Assembly: GCA_019233415.1 (NCBI GenBank)
Contig: JAFAMK010000446.1
Location: 1 to 21,622 of the forward strand
DNA: 21,622 nucleotides
Origin: Vulcanimicrobiota bacterium
GTDB taxonomy: Bacteria; Vulcanimicrobiota; Vulcanimicrobiia; Vulcanimicrobiales; Vulcanimicrobiaceae
Direction of reading: 5' to 3'
The notes under the pieces were generated by a model that saw only the letters and a list, made by a program, of their open reading frames with translations, ran no database searches and was not told where the DNA came from. Of this stretch, positions 8,148 through 15,487 are shown in pieces. Numbering within the stretch: the stretch's first letter is position 1; each line of letters begins with the position of its first letter. The position numbers were made by a program, and so were the translations under genes.

Positions 8148-9677
8148 GTGAGCGCACGCCTCCCGGGATCGCGGACGACGACGGTTCGCGACGCGCTCCT
8201 CGCGCTCGGCTCGGCCGCCGCGCTGCACTTTGCGTTTCCGCTGACGTCGTTCTGGTGGCTCGCGCCGTTCGCGCTCGCGGGGCTGACGGCCGCGTGGTGC
8301 CGCTTCACGCCGCGCCGTGCCGCGCTCGCCGGCTACGCGAGCGGGCTCGTCTTCTTCGTGCTCGGGTTCTCGTGGTTCGGCGAAACGGCCGGGGCGTTGG
8401 TCGGTTGGGCCGCGCCGGTCCTCGACCTCGGGCCGGCCGCGGCCGAGTCGCTCGCCTTTGCGTTCGCCGCATGGATCGCGTCGCAGGCCGCACGCCGCTG
8501 CGACGTGCGGCTCGTCCCGCTCGCCGTCGCCGCCGCGTTCGCGCTCGGCGAGCAGCTGCGCTCGGTGACCGCGCTCGGCGTTCCGCTCGAACAGCTCGGG
8601 CTCACGATGATCGACTCGCCGCTGCGCCCGCTCGCGGCGTTCGCCGGCGGCTTCGGGCTGACGTTCGCGACCGCGCTGCTCGGCGCGTCGCTGGGCTGGT
8701 GGCTGCTCGACCGCAAGGATATGCGCCGCGCGCAAACCGCGCTCGCGCTGTGGCTCGCTGTCGCGCTCTGCACCGCGCTCGCGTGGTTTGCATGGCCTGC
8801 GCGTCACTATGCGACGCCGACGCGCCGCGTCGCCGCGGTGCAGGGCGGGATCGCGCAGAGCGTCAAGCGCAGCGACGCCGGCCTCGCGCTCGCGCTGAAG
8901 CGCTACACGACGATGACGACCGCGCTGCGCGGACAGCACCTCTCGCTCGTGCTGTGGCCGGAGACGGTGATCACGACCGACTTGCTGCGCGAGCCCGTGC
9001 TGCGCGCGCGCTTCGCGCGGCTCGCCGACAGCCTCGGCGCGACGCTGTACGCCGGCGGGTTCTGGGACGACGGCGTGCGCTTGGAAAACACGCTCGTCAT
9101 CTATGACCCGCGCGTGAATCCGAGCGACTTGACCGCGCTGTACGTGAAAGAACAGCTCGTGCCGTTCGCAGAGTATCTGCCCGGACCGGCGTGGCTTGCG
9201 CGGCTGCCGTACGCCGATCAGATCGGGCGCTTCCGGCCCGGTACGAACGCGCAGGAATCGTACAATGGCGCGACTGCGCTGATCTGCTGGGAGTCGCTGT
9301 TCGGCGACATCGCGCACGCGCGCTTGCGCGACGACCCGTCGCTGTTCCTCATCGCGACCGACGACGCGTGGTTCGGGACGACCGAAGGACCGTACGAGCA
9401 CGCCGAAGCGGCGACGCTGCGCGCGGTCGAGACGGGCCGCTGGGTGCTGCGCGCGGGCGCGACCGGGATCAGCGGAATCGTCGCGCCCGACGGCACGTGG
9501 ACGCATCGCACCGCGCTGAACGTGATGACGACGGTGATCGGCGAGGTCGGCACGCCGGCGCCCGGGCCGTTCGCGCGCATCGGCCCCGCGCCGTTCGGGT
9601 TCGCGTTCGCGCTGCTCGTCGTGCTCCCGTTCGCGCTCGCACTGCTGCGCCCGCGCCCTTCGACAGGCTCAGGATGA
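8148..9677 (+). CDS. lnt: Apolipoprotein N-acyltransferase
   Basis: Lnt transfers a third acyl chain to the N-terminal cysteine of lipoproteins in the inner membrane. The N-terminal half is a series of membrane segments (from LGSAAALHFAFPL through FALAGLTAAW) and the C-terminal half is a nitrilase-type domain. The catalytic triad is visible as Glu272 (LVLWPETVI), Lys334 (YVKEQLVPF) and Cys380 (ALICWESLFGD). A final membrane segment (FGFAFALLVVLPFALALL) closes the protein. The frame is open from GTG 8016; GTG 8148 is chosen because it gives 509 residues and triad positions near those of E. coli Lnt (267, 335, 387). TTG 8100 is an alternative; none has a good ribosome binding site. The stop overlaps the lptC start by ATGA. 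Confidence 0.92.
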   Translation: MSARLPGSRTTTVRDALLALGSAAALHFAFPLTSFWWLAPFALAGLTAAWCRFTPRRAALAGYASGLVFFVLGFSWFGETAGALVGWAAPVLDLGPAAAESLAFAFAAWIASQAARRCDVRLVPLAVAAAFALGEQLRSVTALGVPLEQLGLTMIDSPLRPLAAFAGGFGLTFATALLGASLGWWLLDRKDMRRAQTALALWLAVALCTALAWFAWPARHYATPTRRVAAVQGGIAQSVKRSDAGLALALKRYTTMTTALRGQHLSLVLWPETVITTDLLREPVLRARFARLADSLGATLYAGGFWDDGVRLENTLVIYDPRVNPSDLTALYVKEQLVPFAEYLPGPAWLARLPYADQIGRFRPGTNAQESYNGATALICWESLFGDIAHARLRDDPSLFLIATDDAWFGTTEGPYEHAEAATLRAVETGRWVLRAGATGISGIVAPDGTWTHRTALNVMTTVIGEVGTPAPGPFARIGPAPFGFAFALLVVLPFALALLRPRPSTGSG

Positions 9678-9678
9678 C
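9653..9678 (+). repeat. Dispersed short repeat, copy 2, spanning the lnt/lptC junction
   Basis: This copy matches the minus-strand element at 7233-7258 at 24 of 26 positions. It encodes the last residues of Lnt (RPSTGSG), supplies the lnt stop TGA (9675-9677) and supplies the lptC start ATG (9674-9676). Both copies have the same orientation relative to the gene whose 3' end they follow. Confidence 0.75.
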
Positions 9679-10234
9679 GGGGGGGAGGTGGTGGCGTGCG
9701 GTCGGGTCGGTTGCGCTTCTCGCGCTGCTGGCGTGGGTCGGGTTCGAGATCGGGCGCGCCGGCACCGACGTCGAGGTCCCGCGCGCGGTCGGACCCGACA
9801 CGCTGACCGGCGGCGCGATTCAGGGCAAGCGCATCGACCGCCGCGAGTGGTCGCTCGACTTCGACACGCTGACGATGAGCCCGGACGGCACGCAGGCGAC
9901 GATCGCGCACGTGCGTGACGGGCGGCTGCACCGCGCCGGCAAGCCCGACGTCCTGATGAAGGCCGACGGCGTGACGATCAACACGGTGTCGAACGACCTG
10001 TTCATCACGGGGCCCGTCTCGTTCCGCGAGCAGATCGCGCCCGGGCGCGTGCGAACGTTCAAATCGGTCGGCGCGCGCTACCAGGGCGCCGCGCGCACGC
10101 TGGAACTCGACCACGCCGCGACGATCACCGACGGCAGCGCGACGGTGACGGTCCAGGAAGCGAAGGTCGATTTTCGGACCGGTCAGGTCGATCTCGGCCG
10201 GATCGAGGGCGTCAAACCGGGAACGAAGGGATGA
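9674..10234 (+). CDS. lptC: LptC-like LPS export periplasmic protein
   Basis: LptC is a bitopic inner-membrane protein that passes LPS from LptFG to the periplasmic LptA bridge. The 186-residue product has one N-terminal membrane anchor (VGSVALLALLAWVGFEI, about residues 10-27) and then a beta-jellyroll-type region with LptC/OstA-like strand repeats: GGAIQGKRIDRREWSLDFDT, ADGVTINTVSNDLFITGPVS and GARYQGAARTLELDHAATI. Length and topology suit LptC. The ATG at 9674 overlaps the lnt stop, and its own stop overlaps the next start (ATG 10231), so three genes are translationally coupled. The assignment rests on topology, strand pattern and the company of lptD and lptF/G in the same window. Confidence 0.8.
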   Translation: MTGGRWWRAVGSVALLALLAWVGFEIGRAGTDVEVPRAVGPDTLTGGAIQGKRIDRREWSLDFDTLTMSPDGTQATIAHVRDGRLHRAGKPDVLMKADGVTINTVSNDLFITGPVSFREQIAPGRVRTFKSVGARYQGAARTLELDHAATITDGSATVTVQEAKVDFRTGQVDLGRIEGVKPGTKG

Positions 10235-10707
10235 TGCTCGCGCCCTACCTCGCGCTGCTCGTTCTGTTGTCTGACGCGCCGGCGACGCCGTACGCGCCGC
10301 TCGCGAACCGCGGCTTCGTCACCGACCGTGCGACGGCCGAACGCGCGATCGGCTTTCGCCCGTTCGTCCCCGATCCGAATCCCGTACAGGTCGCGCTGGT
10401 CCCGCCGTTCCACGGCGGCCAGCTCTCCGCAAACGAGGGAATCGCCTACGCGTACGGGCACCGCGGGCGCGACTGGATCATGCAGGAATGGCCGCGCAAC
10501 GGCGGCAGCCTCGCCGCGTTCGCGGCACTGCCGGCCGAACCGCGCTGCGCCGACGTGCACGCGATCGGCGGCACGGCGAAGTTGCGCGGGGTCGCATGGA
10601 CGACGCCGCGTGGAATCGTGATGGCGCTCACGCCGGACGGCGCGGCCGAGCCGCGCACGATCCTCGGCGAGTTTCGGCGATTGGTCCGTCGCGGCGCGTG
10701 CCGCTAG
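10231..10707 (+). CDS. Exported protein of unknown function coupled to lptC
   Basis: I do not recognise a firm family. The 158-residue product starts MMLAPYLALLVLLSDAPA, a short hydrophobic segment that looks like a signal peptide cleaved near APA. The mature part contains GFVTDRATAERAIGFRPFVP, a strand-rich middle (EGIAYAYGHRGRDWIMQEW) and a C-terminal GVAWTTPRGIVMALTP followed by an ILGEFRRLVRR helix. Two cysteines (PRCADV and the penultimate RGACR) could pair. The pattern is faintly like DUF4367-type domains (a single-strand W-x-x-x-G-x-x-x-x-L end plus helix), but that is weak. The ATGA overlap with lptC argues for co-translation and a periplasmic envelope role. It converges with the KGG operon, sharing the tetranucleotide CTAG at the two stops. 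Confidence 0.75.
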   Translation: MMLAPYLALLVLLSDAPATPYAPLANRGFVTDRATAERAIGFRPFVPDPNPVQVALVPPFHGGQLSANEGIAYAYGHRGRDWIMQEWPRNGGSLAAFAALPAEPRCADVHAIGGTAKLRGVAWTTPRGIVMALTPDGAAEPRTILGEFRRLVRRGACR

Positions 10708-11033
10708 GACTCTTCGCCCTGCGCGTTCTTCTTGGCCTCGGCGATCAGCTTCTTGACCTTCTGACCGCCTTTGTGGCCGATCTGCTCGTAGAAGTTCGGG
10801 CCGTACTTTTCTTTGACGACCTTGCCGCCTTTTTGCCCGATCGACTCGTAGAACTCCGCCCCGTGCCGCTCGCGCGTCGCTTGTCCGCCCTTGCGCCCGA
10901 TCTCTTCGTAGAACCCGGAACCATACCGGTCGCGCACGGTATCGCCGCCTTTTTTACCGGCTTCCCGCACCGACATCTCGCCGTCGACCTTCTCCGTCCG
11001 TGGTTTCGCCGAGGCCTTTTTGGGGTCGGCCAT
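10704..11033 (-). CDS. KGG-repeat general stress protein (109 aa, four repeats)
   Basis: The product consists almost wholly of a 20-residue repeat built on GxKGGxxxxxxYGxxFYExI. Four KGG units are seen: GKKGGDTV, GRKGGQAT, GQKGGKVV and GHKGGQKV, separated by YG-FYE-type segments. This is the KGG (stress-induced bacterial acidophilic repeat) family that includes B. subtilis GsiB and E. coli YciG, small hydrophilic proteins linked to desiccation, acid and general stress. The N-terminus is a lysine-rich linker, and the C-terminus is a charged helix rich in Lys and Glu. The start is ATG 11033, three bases after the stop of the upstream paralogue, so the two are one operon. Molecular function is unknown for the family; a protective hydrophilin-like role is generally assumed. 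Confidence 0.9.
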   Translation of the reverse strand: MADPKKASAKPRTEKVDGEMSVREAGKKGGDTVRDRYGSGFYEEIGRKGGQATRERHGAEFYESIGQKGGKVVKEKYGPNFYEQIGHKGGQKVKKLIAEAKKNAQGEES

Positions 11034-11036
11034 GCG

Positions 11037-11264
11037 TCAGCCGCTCGTTTTCGTCGCGCGCTTCAGCTTTTGCCCGCCTTTGGCTCCGATCTCCTCATAG
11101 AACGTCGGCCCGTACTTGCTCTTCGTGGCCTCGCCGCCTTTGCGCCCGATCGCCTCGTAGAACTCGGATCCGTACTTGGCCTTGACGCGGTCGCCGCCGC
11201 GTTTCCCGGCCTCGCGGACGCTCATTCCGCCGCCGTTCGCCGTTACGTTGTCGTTGGTCGCCAT
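11037..11264 (-). CDS. KGG-repeat general stress protein (75 aa, three repeats)
   Basis: This is a shorter paralogue of the next gene, with the same MSVREAGK entry and units GKRGGDRV, GRKGGEAT and GAKGGQKL joined by KYGSEFYEAI and KYGPTFYEEI. The frame extends to 11297, but ATG 11264 (MATNDN) gives the natural start, with a GGGG stretch upstream at 11277-11281. It is first in the operon and has a sigmaB-type promoter 50-70 bp upstream (separate entry). The near identity of MSVREAGK and of the repeat units between the two genes points to tandem duplication followed by gain or loss of one repeat unit. Confidence 0.88.
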   Translation of the reverse strand: MATNDNVTANGGGMSVREAGKRGGDRVKAKYGSEFYEAIGRKGGEATKSKYGPTFYEEIGAKGGQKLKRATKTSG

Positions 11265-11307
11265 GTTGGAAATAGTCCCCCTGAGCTGTCGGCCCACCGA
11301 CTGCCCT

Positions 11308-11332
11308 GTACCCAGCGAAAGCTAGGTTAAAC
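11308..11332 (-). promoter_or_regulatory. SigmaB/SigF-type general stress promoter of the KGG operon
   Basis: GTTTAA (11332-11327) and GGGTAC (11313-11308) on the minus strand are separated by 13 bp, matching the B. subtilis sigmaB consensus GTTTAA-N13-15-GGGTAT at 11 of 12 positions. Transcription would start near 11301, about 37 nt before ATG 11264. GsiB, a KGG protein, is a classic sigmaB target, so promoter and product agree. Confidence 0.65.
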
Positions 11333-11333
11333 G

Positions 11334-12929
11334 CTGTTCTGGACGATCTTCGAGCGCCCCCGGGTCTACGACGGCTCGGGCGACGCGCCGTTCACCACCG
11401 ACGTCGCCGTTGCCGACGGCCGCGTCGCCGCGATCGGTGATCTCGCCGACCGCGACGCGCACGAACGCATTCCTTGCAACGGATTCGCACTGGCGCCGGG
11501 CTTCATCGACGTCCATTCCCATACAGACGAGCTTTGGCTGGCCGATCCCCGCTGCGAAGGCAAAATTCGCCAAGGTGTGACGACGGAAATCGGCGGAAAC
11601 TGCGGCACCTCCGTTGCGCCGCTGCTCGGAAGTGCGCTCGCGCACAAACGCCGCGACGCGCGTTCGTACCGGCTCGACGTCGGATGGACGACGTTCGACG
11701 CGTTCTTCACGCTGGTCGAGCGCGAGGGCGTCGCGCTCAATGTCGCCTCGCTGGTCGGGCTCGGCACGACGCGATCGTGCGTGGCGGGTCCCGCTGCGCG
11801 AGCGCTCGAGCGCGAGGAGCGCGAGGCCCAAAACCGCCTGATTCGCGGCGCGGTCGAGGAAGGCGCGCTCGGTGTTTCGAGCGGGTTGATCTACGAGCCG
11901 GGGCGCTACGCCGATCTCGCCGAGCTGACCGCCGCGGCCGCGGCCGCGCGCGACGCCGGCGCGCCGCTCTACGCGAGCCACGTGCGTGACGAGGGCGATG
12001 CGGTCGAAGACGCGATCGCCGAAGCGATCGCGGTCGGCGCCGGCGCCGAGGTCGCCGTGCAGTGCTCGCACCACAAAGCGGCGGGCAAAAAGAACTGGGG
12101 CAAGGTGCACCGCACGCTCGCGCAAATCGACCGCGCGCGGGCACGCGGACTCGACGTTTGGTGCGATGCGTACCCGTACGTCGCATCGTGGACCGAGCTC
12201 GCCACCGTGCTGCCGAAATCGGTGCGCGACGGCGGCGACGACGCCGCGCTCGTGCGCCTGCGCGATCCGGAACACGCCACGGCGGCGGCGTTCGCGATGG
12301 AGCTGACGCGCGATCCCGAGCTTGGCGGCGACGGCTGGGACACGATCCTCGTCACCGGCGTTGCCAGCGAACGGAACGAGCAAATTCCGGGGACGCGGAT
12401 CGACGCGCTGGCACGCGCGTGGCGTACGTCGCCGGCGCGAGCGGTGATCCGTCTGCTGCTCGAGGAGGAGATGCGGGTCGACTCGGTCTTCTTCTCGATG
12501 AGCGAGGACGACGTCGCAAGCGTCTTCAGCGCCGGCTTCTGCAGCGTCGGCAGCGACGCGTCGGCGCGCAGCTACTCGGGGATCACGGCGCGCGGCGTTC
12601 CGCACCCGCGCACCTACGGCACGTTCCCGCGCGTCTTCGGCCGCTACGTGCGCCAGCGGCACGTGTTCGACGCCGCCGAGGCGGTGCGCCGGATGACGTC
12701 GCTTCCAGCGGCGCAGTTCGGGCTGCGCGAGCGCGGCCGAATCGCGCCCGGGATGCATGCCGATCTCGTCGTTTTCGACGAGGAGCACGTCGTCGACCGG
12801 GCGACCTACGAGCGGCCCTTCGTCCCGCCCGACGGGATTCGCGACGTCTTCGTCAACGGCCGCGCGGTCGTGCGCGGCGGCGCGCTGACCGGCGCGCGGC
12901 CCGGGCGGGTCCTGCGCAACGGCCGCTGA
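11334..12929 (+). CDS. D-aminoacylase / N-acyl-D-amino-acid deacylase family amidohydrolase
   Basis: The family hydrolyses N-acyl-D-amino acids, or related amides, with a metal centre in a TIM barrel. The protein opens TIFERPRVYDGSG and VAVADGRVAAIGDL (the small beta-sandwich), then APGFIDVHSHTD with metal ligands His61 and His63, TTEIGGNCG with Cys90, YASHVRDEGD, VQCSHHKAAGKKNWGK (metal-binding His region), GSDAS near the catalytic Asp, and IAPGMHADLVVFD. At 531 residues it is of normal length. No ATG, GTG or TTG precedes the conserved N-terminus: the frame has TAA at 11328-11330 and the only candidate is CTG 11334, with AGG at 11324-11326 as weak ribosome binding site. GTG 11577 would delete the metal-binding HSH. 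Substrate cannot be told from sequence. It diverges from the KGG operon. Confidence 0.88.
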   Translation: MFWTIFERPRVYDGSGDAPFTTDVAVADGRVAAIGDLADRDAHERIPCNGFALAPGFIDVHSHTDELWLADPRCEGKIRQGVTTEIGGNCGTSVAPLLGSALAHKRRDARSYRLDVGWTTFDAFFTLVEREGVALNVASLVGLGTTRSCVAGPAARALEREEREAQNRLIRGAVEEGALGVSSGLIYEPGRYADLAELTAAAAAARDAGAPLYASHVRDEGDAVEDAIAEAIAVGAGAEVAVQCSHHKAAGKKNWGKVHRTLAQIDRARARGLDVWCDAYPYVASWTELATVLPKSVRDGGDDAALVRLRDPEHATAAAFAMELTRDPELGGDGWDTILVTGVASERNEQIPGTRIDALARAWRTSPARAVIRLLLEEEMRVDSVFFSMSEDDVASVFSAGFCSVGSDASARSYSGITARGVPHPRTYGTFPRVFGRYVRQRHVFDAAEAVRRMTSLPAAQFGLRERGRIAPGMHADLVVFDEEHVVDRATYERPFVPPDGIRDVFVNGRAVVRGGALTGARPGRVLRNGR

Positions 12930-12953
12930 ACCGACCGGTATGAAAGTGCTGCC

Positions 12954-13652
12954 GTGACGCGCGCCGAGCTGCTCGCCGGCGTGCTCGCGGCGTCGGCCGC
13001 GCCGCGCCCGATCGCCCCGGCGACCCCGCACGGCGTCTGGGCCGACGTCGTGCTCGAACGCGAGGGGACCGCGCTGCTGGCGCCGTTCACGGTCGTGATC
13101 GTCCTGCACAACGCGACGGGCCGGATCGTCCACCTGCGCTTCCCGACCGCCGACCTGTTCCGGATCGACGTACTGCACGACGACGCGCCGGTCTGGTCGT
13201 CGGTGACCGGGCACAAGCCGATTCCGATCACCCGCCAGCTCGACGTGCCGCCGGGGCTGCTGCGACTCGCGCAGGTCATCGTCGACTCCACGACCGACGA
13301 CCACCACGCGCTCGTCCCGGGCCGCTACACCGTCCGCGTCGCGATGCTGGGGACGAACTTCGGCGTCGTCGTCGACAAGCCGATCGCGTTCGACGTGCCG
13401 GCCACGATCTCGGACGCCCTCGCGGCGAAGCCCGGAACGGTCCTCACGATTGCCGGAGTCCCCTACGTCGACGGCGGAACGCCGCGGCTGCGCGACGCGA
13501 CCGGGACCCTGCGGCTCTCGCGGGCGCTCGGTCTGCGCTCCGACCACAGCTTCGTGGTGCGCGGGTTCCTGGACGCCTCCGGCGACGAGCGGGTCTTCGA
13601 CGTCGGCCGCGCCGCGCCGGCGTTCGAACCATCGGCCACGTCGTCGCCCTAG
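12954..13652 (+). CDS. Exported BsuPI-like beta-sandwich protein
   Basis: From GTG 12954 the product is 232 residues with a modest signal-like start (LLAGVLAASAAPRPIAPA). The centre (VVIVLHNATGRIVHLRFPTA, FRIDVLHDDAPVWSS, LVPGRYTVRVAML) has the order of the BsuPI/intracellular proteinase inhibitor domain: a hydrophobic strand with an N-x-T-G turn, then LxFPT, then a D-x-x-x-x-VW strand, then a pG-x-Y-x-x strand. The C-terminal part (GTVLTIAGVPYVDGGTPRLR, FVVRGFLDASG) looks like a second small beta domain. Many BsuPI-domain proteins are not proven inhibitors, so no target is claimed. It starts 24 nt after the amidohydrolase and is probably co-transcribed. Confidence 0.6.
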   Translation: MTRAELLAGVLAASAAPRPIAPATPHGVWADVVLEREGTALLAPFTVVIVLHNATGRIVHLRFPTADLFRIDVLHDDAPVWSSVTGHKPIPITRQLDVPPGLLRLAQVIVDSTTDDHHALVPGRYTVRVAMLGTNFGVVVDKPIAFDVPATISDALAAKPGTVLTIAGVPYVDGGTPRLRDATGTLRLSRALGLRSDHSFVVRGFLDASGDERVFDVGRAAPAFEPSATSSP

Positions 13653-13716
13653 CCGAAGGGCACCCGCCCCCGCATAGCAAACCAAGCGACAACTGCCATC
13701 CAGGGGAGGGGTTCTG

Positions 13717-14433
13717 ATGGCGTCTGTTGCCGCATTCTTTCAGCAGCCGTGGATCGCGTACGCGATCGGCATCCTGGCGGCGCTCATCTTGCCGACGTTC
13801 TCGCGCCTGACGACCGGCTCGTGGTTCAAGGGGCTGATGCTCGGCGCCGACGGCAAGCTGAGCACATCGAAGGCGCAGTTCTGGATCTGGACCGAGGTCG
13901 TCGTCTTCGCCTACGCGTTCCTGTTCACGTCGCACGTCCAAGGCGGGAACCTCCCCTGGCCGTCCGGCAACGGCCCGATGATCCCGACCGACGTGATGAT
14001 CCTGATGGGCCTGAGCATCACGACCGCCGCGACCGCCAAGGGCCTCGCCTCCGCGAACCCCGGCGCGACCGCGGCAGGCGGGACCGCCACAGCAGCGGCT
14101 GCAGCGGCACCGGCCGCAGGAGCTGGCGGTGCCGGCGCGGCTCCGGCGGCGGCGCCGATGACGACGGGGACCGCCAACGCCAAGTACGGTGATCTCGTCA
14201 CCGACAACCAGAGCGGGACGGTGACCAGCTTCTCGAAGGCGCAGATGCTGACGTGGTCGATCGTCGCCGCGGTCGCCTACATCGCGACGACGGTCGCCGC
14301 GCGCGCGAGCTTCTTCGGCGCAACGGCGACGGCGTATCCCGACATCGACCCCGCGCTCGTCGTTCTCGTCGGCCTTGGACAAGGCGCGTACCTCGGCACG
14401 AAGGTCGCCGCGAAGAACGGAACCGACGTCTAA
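13717..14433 (+). CDS. Membrane protein with internal duplication (two SxSKAQ-W-TM modules)
   Basis: I do not recognise a named family. The 238-residue product has four likely membrane segments: residues about 12-27, 58-70, 92-108 and 185-200, with a further hydrophobic stretch (ALVVLVGLGQGAYLG) near the end. Two halves resemble each other. The first is GKLSTSKAQFWIWTEVVVFA, a spacer, then PTDVMILMGLSITTAATAKG. The second is VTSFSKAQMLTWSIVAAVAY, a spacer, then DPALVVLVGLGQGAYLGTKV. They are joined by an Ala/Gly/Pro-rich linker (about 115-148). A strong ribosome binding site (AGGGGAGGGG, 13702-13711) precedes ATG 13717. Its stop overlaps the end of the convergent fabH. Function unknown. Confidence 0.75.
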   Translation: MASVAAFFQQPWIAYAIGILAALILPTFSRLTTGSWFKGLMLGADGKLSTSKAQFWIWTEVVVFAYAFLFTSHVQGGNLPWPSGNGPMIPTDVMILMGLSITTAATAKGLASANPGATAAGGTATAAAAAAPAAGAGGAGAAPAAAPMTTGTANAKYGDLVTDNQSGTVTSFSKAQMLTWSIVAAVAYIATTVAARASFFGATATAYPDIDPALVVLVGLGQGAYLGTKVAAKNGTDV

Positions 14434-15443
14434 GACCAGCGCAAGAGCATGCCGTTCTCGACGAGCCCGCCGCCGAATCCGTAGAGCAGCACGACGTCGC
14501 CGCGGCGCACGCGCCCGTCGTGAACGGCGGGCGCGAGCGCCAGCGGAATCGACGCCGTTGACGTGTTCCCGCACCATTCGAGGCTCGTCAGCGCGCGCTC
14601 GACGGGAATTCCTGTGTGCTTGCAGATCGACTCGATGATCCGCGCGTTCGCGCTGTGCGGGACGAACCAGTCGACGTCCGACGCGCGCAACCCCGCGACG
14701 TCGAGCATTTCGGCGATGCCTGCGCTCACCGTGACGACCGCCCATTCGTACACCGCACGGCCGTTCTGTCGCAGGTAGCGCTGCGGCTCGACGATTCCGT
14801 CGATCTCGCCGCGCAAACTGGTGAGGAAGAGTTCTTTGCCGTGCGCGCCGTCGGTCGCGGCGCGGCGCGCGAGCAGCGTCTGCGGCGCGTCGTCCGGCGC
14901 GTCGACGAGCGCGACGCCCGCGCCGTCGCCGAACAGGATGCACGTCGCGCGGTCGCGGTAGTCCATCACCTTCGACATCGTTTCGCCGCCCGCGAGCAGA
15001 ACGCGCCGCGCGCGGCCGCTCGTGACCAGCGCGTCGGCAAGATCGAGTCCGAACATGAACCCCGCGCACGCCGCGCTGACGTCGACCGCGCCGACGTCGC
15101 GCAGCCCCAGGCCGTTCGCGATCCGCGCCGCGACGCTCGGGAACGCGTAGTCCGGCGTCGACGTGCAGGCGATCACGTAGTCGACCTCGTCGAGCCGGCC
15201 GCCGCGCCGCTCCATGTCGCGAACCGCGGCCAGGCACAGGTCGCTCGTGTACTCGGTCGCGGCGGCGATCCGCCGCTCGCGAATCCCCGTTCGCCGCACG
15301 ATCCACGCGTCGTCGGTGTCGACCATCCGTGCGAGGTCGTCGTTGGTGAGCCGCTTCTCCGGGACGTAGGTCCCCATCGCGGCGAGCCGGATCGACGACC
15401 GGGCGGTGCGGGGAGCACGGGAAAGGGGCAGGGTCTGCGCCAC
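14430..15443 (-). CDS. fabH: Beta-ketoacyl-ACP synthase III (FabH)
   Basis: FabH condenses an acyl-CoA starter with malonyl-ACP to begin fatty acid synthesis in the cytoplasm. The 337-residue product has the thiolase fold signatures and the full Cys-His-Asn triad: Cys126 in DVSAACAGF, His263 in WFVPHSANARI and Asn293 in CGNTSTASIP. The N-terminal MGTYVPEKRLTNDDLARMVD and TDDAWIVRRTGIRERRIA are typical, as is the glycine-rich C-terminal LLYGFGGGLV. GTG 15443 gives about 20 extra residues before the conserved start; ATG at MGTYVPEKR (15377) is an alternative. Starter preference (acetyl or branched) cannot be read reliably. It lies downstream of coaE on the same strand, a sensible pairing since CoA is the acyl carrier for its substrate. 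Confidence 0.95.
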   Translation of the reverse strand: MAQTLPLSRAPRTARSSIRLAAMGTYVPEKRLTNDDLARMVDTDDAWIVRRTGIRERRIAAATEYTSDLCLAAVRDMERRGGRLDEVDYVIACTSTPDYAFPSVAARIANGLGLRDVGAVDVSAACAGFMFGLDLADALVTSGRARRVLLAGGETMSKVMDYRDRATCILFGDGAGVALVDAPDDAPQTLLARRAATDGAHGKELFLTSLRGEIDGIVEPQRYLRQNGRAVYEWAVVTVSAGIAEMLDVAGLRASDVDWFVPHSANARIIESICKHTGIPVERALTSLEWCGNTSTASIPLALAPAVHDGRVRRGDVVLLYGFGGGLVENGMLLRWS

Positions 15444-15487
15444 CTGGGCGCCTTCGTCATCGCCCCCAGGGACCTTTCGTCGGACGG

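Noticed and set aside
8004..9506. 500-codon minus-strand ORF opposite lnt
   Set aside because: Antisense shadow; lnt has its complete catalytic triad.
7233..9678. The inverted pair of 26-nt repeats as ends of a transposon
   Set aside because: No transposase lies between them; the enclosed genes are a lipoprotein and lnt, and each copy sits at a gene 3' end like a dispersed repeat.
10730..11230. Periodic DNA similarity that could suggest a CRISPR or tandem repeat array
   Set aside because: The 60-bp period is the 20-residue KGG protein repeat; there are no unique spacers between identical repeats.
11322..13685. 787-codon minus-strand ORF
   Set aside because: Antisense of the amidohydrolase and BsuPI-like gene, both of which carry recognisable motifs.
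13444..15306. 620-codon minus-strand ORF
   Set aside because: Out-of-frame reading of fabH and antisense of the duplicated membrane protein; no consistent domain.
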